Shown in pieces: positions 8,448 to 16,778 of a DNA stretch of 64,000 nucleotides. The DNA lies in NCBI RefSeq assembly GCF_900199455.1, contig NZ_FZQR01000017.1, positions 1-64,000 of the forward strand, in the 5' to 3' direction. The stretch comes from Mesorhizobium carmichaelinearum (GTDB lineage Bacteria > Pseudomonadota > Alphaproteobacteria > Rhizobiales > Rhizobiaceae). Each line of letters opens with the position of its first letter. The first letter of the stretch is position 1. Under the pieces are notes generated by a model. The model had not been told where the DNA came from. It did no database searches and was given only the letters and a program-made list of their open reading frames with translations. Made by a program: the position numbers and the translations under genes.

Positions 8448-10601
8448 TTATTCGGCAGCCTGCAGCTGGTCCGTTTCGTCGCCCTCGAATGTCACCGGCT
8501 TGTCGGAGGACTGGTCCGCATCGTCGGCGAGGAAGGCCGGCAGCTCGGCGGCATCGCCGTCAAGAACTGCCTCGTCCGACATGTTGCCGGGGACTGCGTC
8601 ACCAGCATTGGCAGCCACTTGATCTACCTCGACGCGCAGCGGCTCGGGCACCCAGTTCGATCCCTCGAGAAGTCGGGCGGCCTCACGGGCCATGATCTCC
8701 TTCTTCATGTGGTCGATCAGCTGCGCGGAGTCTTCGCCACGGGCTTCGCGGACAGCCTGCAGAATCCGCGCCTTGGTGAGACGCCCGAGGAACTCGACCG
8801 TGGGCGTCCAGCCGGCGTCGACCATGTCGAACTGAAGTGAGTTGGCCAGCACGTCGGCATGCTCGAGCGCGCGTGGGCGCCTATTCCACGGTTCGACCAC
8901 CGCATTGAGGGTCAGCGAGACACAGTGCCCGAACAGCGCCTTGCGGCTTGCCTCGTCGAGGCCGAGAAGGAAGTCCCACAGGCCGTCCGTCTCATCGGGC
9001 AGCTCACGGTCCCAGGCTTCGTGCCGCTCGGCGATTTCCTTCGCCCAGGAGGTCTCGGCAAGCCCGTCGACCTGGCTGAAGCTGCCGCTCTTCAGGCTGA
9101 TCTCAAGGCAGCTGTCCGGCGCGAAGCGATAGAAGACCTGCAGGACGAAGGCATGGAGTGCCGCGAAGAAGGCGATGTCGGCGTCGCCGGCGAGCGCATT
9201 GCGCAGCGCCAGCGTCCGCTGTGCGGTCAGGTCGAAGACGAGCCGATCGGGTAGCGGCTTGATGCCGTCCTCCTCGCCGTCGTCGCCAGAGCTGTCATCC
9301 ACCGGCTTGCCGTTGACGACAACAGCATCGCCATCGTCGTCGCCGTCGCCGTTAGACCGGGCTTCGCCCTCGGCGTCCCCTTCCTCGCGCTCATCGCCAC
9401 CGCCGGTCTCGGGCCGGGGCTCGTCCACGGCGCGCACGAAACCGGCCTCGACCTGGAGCTTGCCGTTCGCGGCGAGCGTCACGAACACACCGGCAATGCC
9501 CTTCTGGGCGGGGTCGTAGCTTTGAGGACGGTCATCGATCGCATCGAGCTCGGCACCCAGCTGGTCGAGCTTCGTCTCGATGGCCTCGTCGGCATCCTCG
9601 GCCGCGGCATAGTCCGCATCGAGCTTGTCGTGTTCGGCCTTCAGCGCGTCGTAGCGTTTGATCTCCTCGGCGCTGAGCTCCTGGGCCTCGGCGTAGATGC
9701 GACGCATGCCGGAGGTGTGGCCATAGGGAAAGCTGATCGCCGCCTCGACCCATTTCCAGCCTTCAGCACGGATCGCCTCGGCATCCACCTTCAGCTTGTC
9801 GAAGACCAACTGCTCGAGCAGTGCTGCATCCTGGAACCAGCCGCCGGAGTCTTGCTCGAACAGGTCGCGCAGGATAACGCCGCCGGCTGCCTCATAGGCT
9901 TCCGCGCCGACATAGACGGCCCGGCGATCGTCTGCGCGTACCGTCGTCTCGGTCAGCAGGCGCCTGATGTAGTAGGGTTCCTGCGTGTGCGAGTTGGATA
10001 TCCGCTCCCAGATCTGCTCCTGGCGCGCGTGGTCGTCCGAGATCGAGAACGCCATGACCTGCTCGAGCCGGATTTCGTCCTTCTCGTAGAGATCGAGAAG
10101 TTTCGGCGACACCGATGCCAGCCGCAGGCGCTGCCTCACCGTCGCCGGCGATACGAAGAAGCGGGCGCCGATCTCGTCCGGATCGAGGCCCTGATCGCTC
10201 AGCGTCTTGAAGGCCCGGAACTGGTCGAGCGGGTGCAGGTCGGCGCGCCGCAGGTTTTCGGCAAGCGAATCCTCTTCGGCCGAGGTCTCTTGCCTGCGGT
10301 TGACGATGCAGGGGATCGGCTCGTTCTTCGCCAGGCGCTTCTGCTTGATGAGGATGCCGAGCGCGAGATAACGCCGGCCGCCGGCGGGCACCTCGAACGT
10401 GCCGGTTTCCTCGCCATCGCCGTCGAGCACGGGACGGACGTTCAGGCTTTGCAGGAGCTTGCGCCGGCTGATGTCTTCGGCAAGCTGCTCGACGGAAACG
10501 CCGTCCTTGATGCGCCTGACATTCTTCTGCGACAGCATCAGCTTGTCGTAGGGGATGTTCTCCGCGGCGTTCATTGCGATCTTCTGAATGGCCTTTGCCA
10601 T
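8448..10601 (-). CDS. Large ParB/Spo0J-domain protein
   Basis: A 717-residue protein with an N-terminal ParB nuclease-type domain: residues around 70-80 contain GGRRYLAL, followed by ENLRRADLHPLDQFRAF and a helix-turn-helix DEIGARFFVSPATVRQRL. The C-terminal two thirds is long and contains a very acidic linker (runs of Asp/Glu near residue 420-460) and ends in an acidic tail. This size is about twice that of a partition ParB, so it is not the plasmid's segregation protein, which is RepB at 19.9 kb; such large ParB-like proteins are a standard part of this conserved rhizobial plasmid block. Start at MAKAIQKIAM with GGAG about nine bases upstream; an ATG at 10616 is an alternative. Confidence 0.8.
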   Translation of the reverse strand: MAKAIQKIAMNAAENIPYDKLMLSQKNVRRIKDGVSVEQLAEDISRRKLLQSLNVRPVLDGDGEETGTFEVPAGGRRYLALGILIKQKRLAKNEPIPCIVNRRQETSAEEDSLAENLRRADLHPLDQFRAFKTLSDQGLDPDEIGARFFVSPATVRQRLRLASVSPKLLDLYEKDEIRLEQVMAFSISDDHARQEQIWERISNSHTQEPYYIRRLLTETTVRADDRRAVYVGAEAYEAAGGVILRDLFEQDSGGWFQDAALLEQLVFDKLKVDAEAIRAEGWKWVEAAISFPYGHTSGMRRIYAEAQELSAEEIKRYDALKAEHDKLDADYAAAEDADEAIETKLDQLGAELDAIDDRPQSYDPAQKGIAGVFVTLAANGKLQVEAGFVRAVDEPRPETGGGDEREEGDAEGEARSNGDGDDDGDAVVVNGKPVDDSSGDDGEEDGIKPLPDRLVFDLTAQRTLALRNALAGDADIAFFAALHAFVLQVFYRFAPDSCLEISLKSGSFSQVDGLAETSWAKEIAERHEAWDRELPDETDGLWDFLLGLDEASRKALFGHCVSLTLNAVVEPWNRRPRALEHADVLANSLQFDMVDAGWTPTVEFLGRLTKARILQAVREARGEDSAQLIDHMKKEIMAREAARLLEGSNWVPEPLRVEVDQVAANAGDAVPGNMSDEAVLDGDAAELPAFLADDADQSSDKPVTFEGDETDQLQAAE

Positions 10602-10886
10602 GGTCAGGGTCTCCATGACGGGCGGCCCGGGGCCACCCCCCGAACCTCCAAGCCCGTCACAACCCTCCCCTCCCCCCTCTGCCTCCAGGCCTCGCGCCAA
10701 CCTGGCCCCGGCTCGCGGATCTCGACGCGACCGAGCAGCCAGGCGGCCTCCAGAATGTTTGCAGCACCGGGTCCTCCCACGAAAATAGCGCCGTCCTCTT
10801 GGCTCGCGGAGGACCGCGCTGGGATTGATGGAGAGGCCCGGAGGCGAGGCCGGCGACGAAAGTTTTCGCTGCCGGACTCCGCAGGA
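10602..10886 (-). promoter_or_regulatory. Purine-rich leader of the large ParB gene
   Basis: The 285 bases between DUF932 and the ParB-like gene hold no supported gene. Read on the minus strand they contain a long G/A stretch (GGGGGGAGGGGAGGG, plus about 10665-10680), similar in character to the leaders of the helicase and DUF932 genes. It is partly complementary to the CCUCCUCCC motifs of the small RNA at 12974. No promoter was identified. Confidence 0.3.
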
Positions 10887-12083
10887 TCAGGCGGCGAAAT
10901 CGAGAAGCTTCTTGGCCTTGCCCTCCATTTCCAGGCGAACATCCTGATGCGGCTTGTCGCGCGCGATCCGCGTGATGCCCTGCACGAAATCGAAAATAGA
11001 TTCTGGCGGTCTGCCTTCCTCCATGAGAACAGTATCGATGATCTTCGTGGTCTCGGACTTGGAGAAGCCTCGCTTGCGCAGGAAGCCCTGGCGATCTTCG
11101 TCGTCTCTGGCAACGATCCGTTGCCGCGCCGTCTTGATGCCGTTGACGAACGGCATGGGCGAGGAATCGGCAAACTGGATCAGGGCCGGCTCGGCTTCAA
11201 GGGCGAACCGGGAGGCCGCGTATTTTGAATGGCGGATGGTGATTTCCTCGAAATCTTCGACGCCCCACAAATTGCGGTTCTGACACACGGCGCGCAGATA
11301 GAAGCTGGCGATTCCGAGCGTACGGGCACCAACTTCGGAGTTCCAGCAATAGAAACCACGGAAGTAGAGATCCGGCTCTCCGTTCGGCAGCCTGCCGGCT
11401 TCAATCGGATTGAGGTCGTCGACCAGGAACAGGAAGACGTCACGATCAGACGCATAAAGCGTCGTCGTGTCCTTCGAGATATCGACATTGGGATTGTAGA
11501 TTCCCGTCGACCAGTCGAGCACGCCCGGAACTTTCCAGCGCGTGTCGCCGGTGCCGTTGCCGGCGATCTTTCGTACGGCCTCGACAAGTTCGTGGTCAAA
11601 GATCCTGCCGTAGTCAGGACCGGTTACCGCCCGCAGTTCGAGGCGACCGTTCTCGATCTCCAGCGTCTTCACCTGTTCGGCCCGGTGCGAGGTCAGGCCG
11701 TACTGGAGATTGATGCCGGCAAGCGGCGCGGGGAGCTGGCGCAGATAATTCGCGGGGGCGCCGACCAGGCTTGCAAGTTGGCCAAAACTCCAATGCGTCG
11801 GGGCGATAGGGGCATCCGCATCGGGCAGGATCAGCGTGAGGCGTTCGGCATCGTCGCGGCTGGCTTCGACACGGATCGCCTCGCTTTCGACGATGCGCGT
11901 GCGGCTACGCTCGGACCGCCTCTTCACCGAATTGTGGAGATCGGTCAGGGACAGGTACCGTTCGTCGGAAGGCCTGTTGAACCATTCCGACGATACGCGG
12001 CCGATCCGGTGGCCGCGGTTGACATCGACCTTGTAGCCGACGCGCGCGTCGCGCGTAGGCGCTTGAATTTCGATCTGGGTCAT
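10887..12083 (-). CDS. DUF932 family plasmid protein
   Basis: A 398-residue protein with the DUF932 signature (WSFGQLASLVGAPANYLRQLP, VDDLNPIEAGRLPNGEPDLYFRGFYCWNSEVGARTLG). DUF932 proteins are common on plasmids and phages and have no settled function. The ATG at 12083 has a GGAGAAA stretch just upstream. The upstream 190 bases are purine-rich on this strand and resemble those of the helicase gene. It is the first gene of the minus-strand backbone series DUF932-ParB-hypothetical-DUF1419. Confidence 0.8.
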   Translation of the reverse strand: MTQIEIQAPTRDARVGYKVDVNRGHRIGRVSSEWFNRPSDERYLSLTDLHNSVKRRSERSRTRIVESEAIRVEASRDDAERLTLILPDADAPIAPTHWSFGQLASLVGAPANYLRQLPAPLAGINLQYGLTSHRAEQVKTLEIENGRLELRAVTGPDYGRIFDHELVEAVRKIAGNGTGDTRWKVPGVLDWSTGIYNPNVDISKDTTTLYASDRDVFLFLVDDLNPIEAGRLPNGEPDLYFRGFYCWNSEVGARTLGIASFYLRAVCQNRNLWGVEDFEEITIRHSKYAASRFALEAEPALIQFADSSPMPFVNGIKTARQRIVARDDEDRQGFLRKRGFSKSETTKIIDTVLMEEGRPPESIFDFVQGITRIARDKPHQDVRLEMEGKAKKLLDFAA

Positions 12084-12296
12084 GGGTTTTCTCCGCGACG
12101 GGCGCCAGGAGACTCTCTCCCGGCCCTCGACCCGCCGCCACCGACCCCGGCCGCCCTCTCCCGCCTCCTAGCACTCACCGCCTTGGACCAGAACGGCCAC
12201 ACCGCCGGGCATTCCAGTGGAGGCGCAGCTCCAAAGGCCCGACCTCATTCCGGCCCTCGAACTCTCGGGTTGCTTCGGCCAGAGATCCATGACTCA

Positions 12297-12872
12297 ATGG
12301 CTGTGTGGGATGCGGCGGCGTCCGGAGCAATGGAGGCGATGCGATCCGGGAAGCGGCATTGGTGGAACATTCGTTGGCACCTTATCGAAGCCGCGCGCCA
12401 GATGACGGTCAAGGGTGGACCGCTGAGTGATGTGCTCTTCGTGCCGGAAGCGTTTCGATCTGCCGACAAGACGGCGATCGAGCAGCGGCGGGCGGCTGCG
12501 TTGGAAACAGCTCGTCCCCCGACGAGCGGTCCCAGAAGCTGATGATCCTTATCGGCGAGGTCAAGGAATTTGCGCCGGCACGCAGCGGTCAAAAACTGGT
12601 CATCAAGCACATGCCCGGTTTCGTCTTCCTGCTCGATGACGTGCTTCACCAGCGGCTTCAGGCTCGTTTCGACAGTGAGCTCGCGCTTTGGGGGGCGGAT
12701 GAGACCTCGCATCTGATTGCGGTCGCGACCTTCAGTCTCAGCCCTCTACGTCATTCCGTCCTCGACAGACTCTGCCTTTGATGCAGCGATTGAAGAGTTG
12801 ATCGCATTGCGCCCTGAGATCGATGCATGGATGTGGCGCTTAGCGGATGGAGAAATGCCGCCATTGCCTTAG
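12297..12872 (+). pseudogene. Remnant of a second DUF1173 gene
   Basis: This is a broken copy of the DUF1173 gene at 4428-5621. It keeps RHWWNIRWHLIEAARQM, then GGPLSDVLFVPEAFR, then after a one-base deletion near 12537 MILIGEVKEFAPARSGQKL, and the extreme C-terminus IALRPEIDAWMWRLADGEM ending at 12872. About 155 N-terminal codons and about 80 internal codons near 12745 are missing. Similarity to the first copy extends upstream of the coding region (ATGACT, GGGATGCGGCGGCG). It is clearly non-functional as DUF1173. Confidence 0.85.
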
Positions 12873-12939
12873 CCAGGCCGCACCGAAAGAAATAAGAGCC
12901 GAAGCAACGCTTTCGCATCTGCGAACAGGAATTTGTGCA

Positions 12940-12967
12940 TTGCAATACGTTCGGTTATCACTATGAT
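12940..12967 (+). promoter_or_regulatory. Promoter of the alpha-r14/NfeR1-like small RNA
   Basis: A -35 TTGCAA at 12940-12945 and a -10 TATGAT at 12962-12967 are separated by 16 bases, a sigma-70-type promoter. The predicted start is near 12974, directly upstream of the first CUCCUCCC motif. Confidence 0.65.
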
Positions 12968-12973
12968 CCAGTT

Positions 12974-13088
12974 GTCGGCCATCTACTCCTCCCAGATGCG
13001 ATGCCGGTATAGAACGCAGCACACCTCCTCCCGCGCTGTTTTCGAAGATCGAGCCCGCTGCCACCTCCTCCCGGCAGCGGGCTTTTTT
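12974..13088 (+). ncRNA. NfeR1-like (alpha-r14 family) small RNA with three anti-Shine-Dalgarno motifs
   Basis: A transcript of about 115 nt is bounded by a good promoter and a strong terminator, with no sensible reading frame. It carries three copies of the motif CUCCUCCC: 12986-12993, 13024-13032 (CCUCCUCCC) and 13064-13072 (CCUCCUCCC, in the terminator loop). This is the known design of the alphaproteobacterial alpha-r14 family, whose S. meliloti member NfeR1 has about the same length and three such anti-SD motifs and affects osmoadaptation and nodulation. The family assignment rests on architecture and motif, not on an alignment. It probably represses mRNAs with accessible GGAGG sites; a candidate is the helicase leader at 4315-4322. 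Confidence 0.8.
13053..13088 (+). terminator. Rho-independent terminator of the small RNA
   Basis: A perfect 10-bp stem GCCCGCTGCC (13053-13062) / GGCAGCGGGC (13073-13082) encloses the third CCTCCTCCC motif and is followed by TTTTTT (13083-13088). Confidence 0.9.
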
Positions 13089-13132
13089 GTTCTTGAGGAG
13101 ACGGATCAGGTCCAAGGCCAATGCATTGGGGT

Positions 13133-13730
13133 TTAGGCGAGGCGAATGCTCCGGACCTCAAGACCTTTTTTACCCTGCCCGCATTCAACAAACACCTTCT
13201 GCCCTTCCACCAGCACGGCAATCCCTGAACGGGTCAGCGCGGTGGCATGAACGAACACATCCTTCTCCACCGGCGGGCGAGATGAAGCCGAAGCCCTTCT
13301 CGGGATTGTACCATCTGACCGTCCCCTCGGTTTCTCCCTGCGCACCTGATCCCGCGACTGCACCTCCAACCGGGCGCGCCGATGGTGGAGCATTCGCGGT
13401 GTCTTCGCCTATCTCCAGCACCTGCCCGACCTGCCGGCCTCGTAGGCCTTCTTCGATCCTGACCTTGAGACGAGTTCCCTCGGAGACACCACGGCTTCCG
13501 GCCGCTTCGAGCACGCGGATGTGCAGATAGACCTCGGTGCCGTCCGACACTTTCACAAATCCAAAGCCCTTGCTGGCGTTGAACCATATCACCTCGGCAT
13601 CGAGAGCCTCCGTGGTCGCGGCGGGGGAGCGCTGGAAGTAGCTCGGCTCGACAGCCCGTTCCGGAAAGGAAACGGGATCATCGTCATATCGACGCCGACG
13701 TGGCTCGCGATGGTCTCTATGTTTGCTCAT
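13133..13730 (-). pseudogene. Double cold-shock-domain protein with a frameshift
   Basis: The frame starting MSKHRDHREPRRRRYDDD (ATG at 13730) encodes a basic N-terminus and a first cold-shock domain (VIWFNASKGFGFVKV) and a second one (VRWYNPEKGFGFISPAGGE). A one-base deletion near 13271 shifts the frame inside the second domain; the correct continuation KDVFVHATALTRSGIAVLVE lies in the neighbouring frame and ends at 13133. Restored, it is a protein of about 198 residues with two nucleic-acid-binding domains, common in rhizobia. As it stands, translation would run on in a wrong frame to 13185. It may be a true mutation or a sequence error. Confidence 0.75.
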
Positions 13731-14348
13731 GATCGTCTCGACTTGCACGAAAATCGTACTGCCCTGCGTCAGTATAATCTCCATCGGGCGACGCATTCGT
13801 GTCAAATGGCCCTGATGGCGCATCGCTGCGCTTCGGATGACATCCGTTCGGGTTGTCCTCGGTATTGGAGCAGGGATTGCTGCATCCGCGGCAGGGATGC
13901 AAGCCGCAGAGTCAAGACCAGCATTACGGGGCTTGAGCATCGCCGACAGGCGTGTGCCCCCAGAGAGTCGCCACCCCTCGAACACTGCTGAAATTCACGC
14001 TATCCTCATGCGATGTGCAACGATTTGTCTGATTGCGATACGGTTTTCAACCCTTCTTAGAAGGGTCTCAGCGCCACGACGCTGACCGGCTAGGCGTCTG
14101 GAACGTACGATCGACGATATCCGCCGGTCGAGTTGGCCAAGACATCGCCGGCAATCAGCGATTAGGTTTCGCATTTCCTGCGCAGGCGAGGCCTGCAGAT
14201 ATTACCAAGGCAGCGGTTTGGCTCCTCCAGTTCAGGCCAATGATATGGCGCTGAGATCCTGGCGGCAGGACTCGAACAAGTATCTTCTGCCGATACGCTG
14301 CCTACCTTGAAGTCCGCTGCTCCTGAGGGATGAACCGGCTTCCGCCTC
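13731..14348. other. Intergenic stretch without a supported gene
   Basis: Short open frames here (for example 13837-14085 and 14033-14254) show no protein-like features. The stretch contains a 17-nt palindrome with 8-bp arms, ACCCTTCT-T-AGAAGGGT, at 14050-14066, and a tRNA 3'-end-like sequence on the minus strand at 14260-14277. Its function is not known. Confidence 0.4.
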
Positions 14349-16778
14349 TCAAACCTCGGCTACATTGAGCGTTTCGATGACGGCTTTCACCTCGGCATAG
14401 AGATTGGATTCGGATTCGCTTGCATCGATCTCGACAACCAAAGCGAAGCGAACAGGCCGCTCATGCGGATTTTCAATCGCCCGCGTTTTCCACCAGCCGG
14501 CCACGGGATGCACGGCAATGAAGTTGCGACGAGCAAGATCCGACGCCGGGCATGTAAGCTGGTCTATCTGAAGCGAGCCGACGTCGCGCCGGTTTCGGCC
14601 AAACGTCCAGCCGTCATTCTCGTCGATCGCGGGCTCATCGGGCTCTTCAGCCGCCTTGCTGATACGTGCAATGAACGCAGCTCGGCCTTCATTTGCTCGA
14701 TTCAGCTTGAAGCGCAGATTGTGGGATGCATACCGAAATTTCGAGCCCCGCGCCGGCTCGGAGGGGTTGGGCTCGACAAAGGTGCTGAGCGCCACGCGAA
14801 GGGTGACCGGGTGGTTGACCAGCTTGCGCAATTCCTCCACCGGCCATGGTAGCTCGAACAGCTTCATTTCGTTGTGAACATGATCGGCGCCGCCGCTGTC
14901 GCTGAGGCGATACGGCGTTATCGTATCCTGGACGATCAGTGTCAGGGCGTTGGAAGCGCTGCGACGGGCTCGCTCCATGTCTGGCACGCCGTATCCATAG
15001 CGTTTGAAGAGCGGAGCGAAGTGGCCTTTCCCGGGATTCATAGGCAGGTGGCTGCGCATCCGCTCCGTCCAACGGGCCGACGACACAAACACCGCCCGGA
15101 TCGTTTCCGGCCACAGATCCGGATAGTCGGACCACAATTCGGTGACCGACCGAGCAGCGAGCGCGGTCGCCGCACTTGTCTCGCCCACGGTCGTGAAGGC
15201 TCGGGCCGGGTAGGTGTGATCGGTTGTCAGCAGGGACAGCGCTGCATGTTTCATCGGCGGCGGCGGACCGCTGACCAGCCAGTTGCCGCCCTCCATGACG
15301 ATGTCCGGTTTGAGCGGCCAATGCGAAGACCAGCTAGCCGTTCGCGACGAGGGTGCAAGGTCGCCAACCGGGGCGAGAGGCGTGCCGGGTTCGCCAGCAG
15401 GGAGGGTATTCTTTTCGGTATAGGCGCCAACGCAGACGGCATTCCACGCCTGCGCCGGTGACTCGAGCTCGTTGCCCGGATCATCGCATACGGGAAGATA
15501 GTCCCCATTTCCGAATCTGTTCTGGTCGCTGTTGCCGGCGGAAACCAGCATCAGGCGACGTATCTTCACGATCCCGGACACGCCGGCGGACAACTGGTCG
15601 AGCTCGCTCGACCAGGACGTCGGAGCGCCGTCGTGTGGGGAATCGTCTTCCGTGGTGCTGGCAAGCAAGAATGTGCGGCGGCGGGTTCCAGTCGTCTCCG
15701 CGGCATTGACCGCGGCACGCGTGACCGCGCCGAGCAAATGGTGCGGGTTATGTCCGGCATCCGGAATGATCTTTGCCGATTCGAGCCGATGGCGGATGCG
15801 AATGGGCTGCATCGTCTGAAGTGCCACGGTGAGATCGCCGTAGAGCGTGAGCCCTGCAAGTTGGGTGCCATGGCCGACCACATCCTCGACACCCCATGCC
15901 GGATCGGCGGCATGGCGATCGGCAGCAGTCAGCGCCGGCTGGATCAGCGGGTGGGCCCGGCTCACGCCTCTATCGAGAAGGGTGACGTAGTTCGGATCGT
16001 CGACCGCCTCAAAGGTCGTCCAGCCTTGCAGGCTGTCGACCCAATCATCCTGTTCATCCGGATTCATCGCGTCGAAATAGTCCGCCGTGACGCTTGGTGC
16101 GGCCAGCGCCCTGACGCCGGCGAGCCGACGAATGGCCAGCGCTAGCGCCTCGCGGGTGGCCGTCGCGATCACGACGATGTCTTCGGGGAATTCGAGGCGA
16201 TCGGCGCCGACGGCGACACCGTACTCAGGGCCCTGACCGATAAACCCCGCCGCTTCCGCCTTGTCGAGCCAGATCTCCCAGGGAACGGCGCCCTGCCCGT
16301 CCGGAAACCTTGCCGCAGGGCTACGCCACAGCGCGCGCAGCCCTGCCTCGACGATCGCGCCGATGCTCTGCACCAGATCGGCATTGTAGGGCCGGCCGCT
16401 CTTGCGGTCTTTCTGCTCAAAGTCCTCGACCTTGCGTCGAAGCTTGCCGAGACCTTCGTCCGTCGCGAAGACGGTGGCACGCTGCGGCTGGTTAAGTGCA
16501 GGGCGGGCAGGCTCGACGCGAAGCAAGGTCAGGTCGCTGGCGTTGAGGCTAGATGTGATCATCGGCTCGCCGGCGCGGCCCTCGACTTGTAGATAAACGC
16601 CGGGAAGCCCCTGCCCCGCTATGTCAGGGAGATGGTCCAGTGCTTGAAGCAGTGCCTGTGCGTGGCCGGCGCGGTTGGCGACATCACTTGGATGTTTTGC
16701 CGACCCGCCGCCCTTTGGTTTGAACTCGTGTCGAGCCGCGACGCTGTACAGAATGAAGTGTTGGCGATCCCTCGGCAT
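14349..16778 (-). CDS. ietS: IetS-type subtilisin-like (S8) serine protease
   Basis: An 809-residue protein with the subtilase catalytic residues in order: Asp269 (VTLLDRGVSRAHP), His303 (VGHGTQLAG), oxyanion Asn416 (LVSAGN) and Ser535 (VGETSAATAL). There is no signal peptide, so it acts in the cytoplasm. Paired with the AAA ATPase directly upstream it matches IetAS, first described as a plasmid stability pair on an agrobacterial Ti plasmid and later reported as an anti-phage system. The ATG at 16778 (MPRDRQHFILYSV) follows GGGAG closely and lies inside the last 95 bases of the ATPase gene in another frame, so the two are co-transcribed and probably translationally coupled. The C-terminal 250 residues are of unknown fold. 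Confidence 0.85.
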   Translation of the reverse strand: MPRDRQHFILYSVAARHEFKPKGGGSAKHPSDVANRAGHAQALLQALDHLPDIAGQGLPGVYLQVEGRAGEPMITSSLNASDLTLLRVEPARPALNQPQRATVFATDEGLGKLRRKVEDFEQKDRKSGRPYNADLVQSIGAIVEAGLRALWRSPAARFPDGQGAVPWEIWLDKAEAAGFIGQGPEYGVAVGADRLEFPEDIVVIATATREALALAIRRLAGVRALAAPSVTADYFDAMNPDEQDDWVDSLQGWTTFEAVDDPNYVTLLDRGVSRAHPLIQPALTAADRHAADPAWGVEDVVGHGTQLAGLTLYGDLTVALQTMQPIRIRHRLESAKIIPDAGHNPHHLLGAVTRAAVNAAETTGTRRRTFLLASTTEDDSPHDGAPTSWSSELDQLSAGVSGIVKIRRLMLVSAGNSDQNRFGNGDYLPVCDDPGNELESPAQAWNAVCVGAYTEKNTLPAGEPGTPLAPVGDLAPSSRTASWSSHWPLKPDIVMEGGNWLVSGPPPPMKHAALSLLTTDHTYPARAFTTVGETSAATALAARSVTELWSDYPDLWPETIRAVFVSSARWTERMRSHLPMNPGKGHFAPLFKRYGYGVPDMERARRSASNALTLIVQDTITPYRLSDSGGADHVHNEMKLFELPWPVEELRKLVNHPVTLRVALSTFVEPNPSEPARGSKFRYASHNLRFKLNRANEGRAAFIARISKAAEEPDEPAIDENDGWTFGRNRRDVGSLQIDQLTCPASDLARRNFIAVHPVAGWWKTRAIENPHERPVRFALVVEIDASESESNLYAEVKAVIETLNVAEV

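Noticed and set aside
9522..11228. 568-codon plus-strand open frame
   Set aside because: Runs antisense across the ParB-like gene and its leader into DUF932; no protein-like features.
11229..12542. 437-codon plus-strand open frame
   Set aside because: First two thirds are antisense to DUF932; only the last part is the DUF1173 remnant, already annotated.
13750..13810. TTGACA and TATACT pair upstream of the cold-shock gene
   Set aside because: Spacer of about 23 bases is too long for a sigma-70 promoter.
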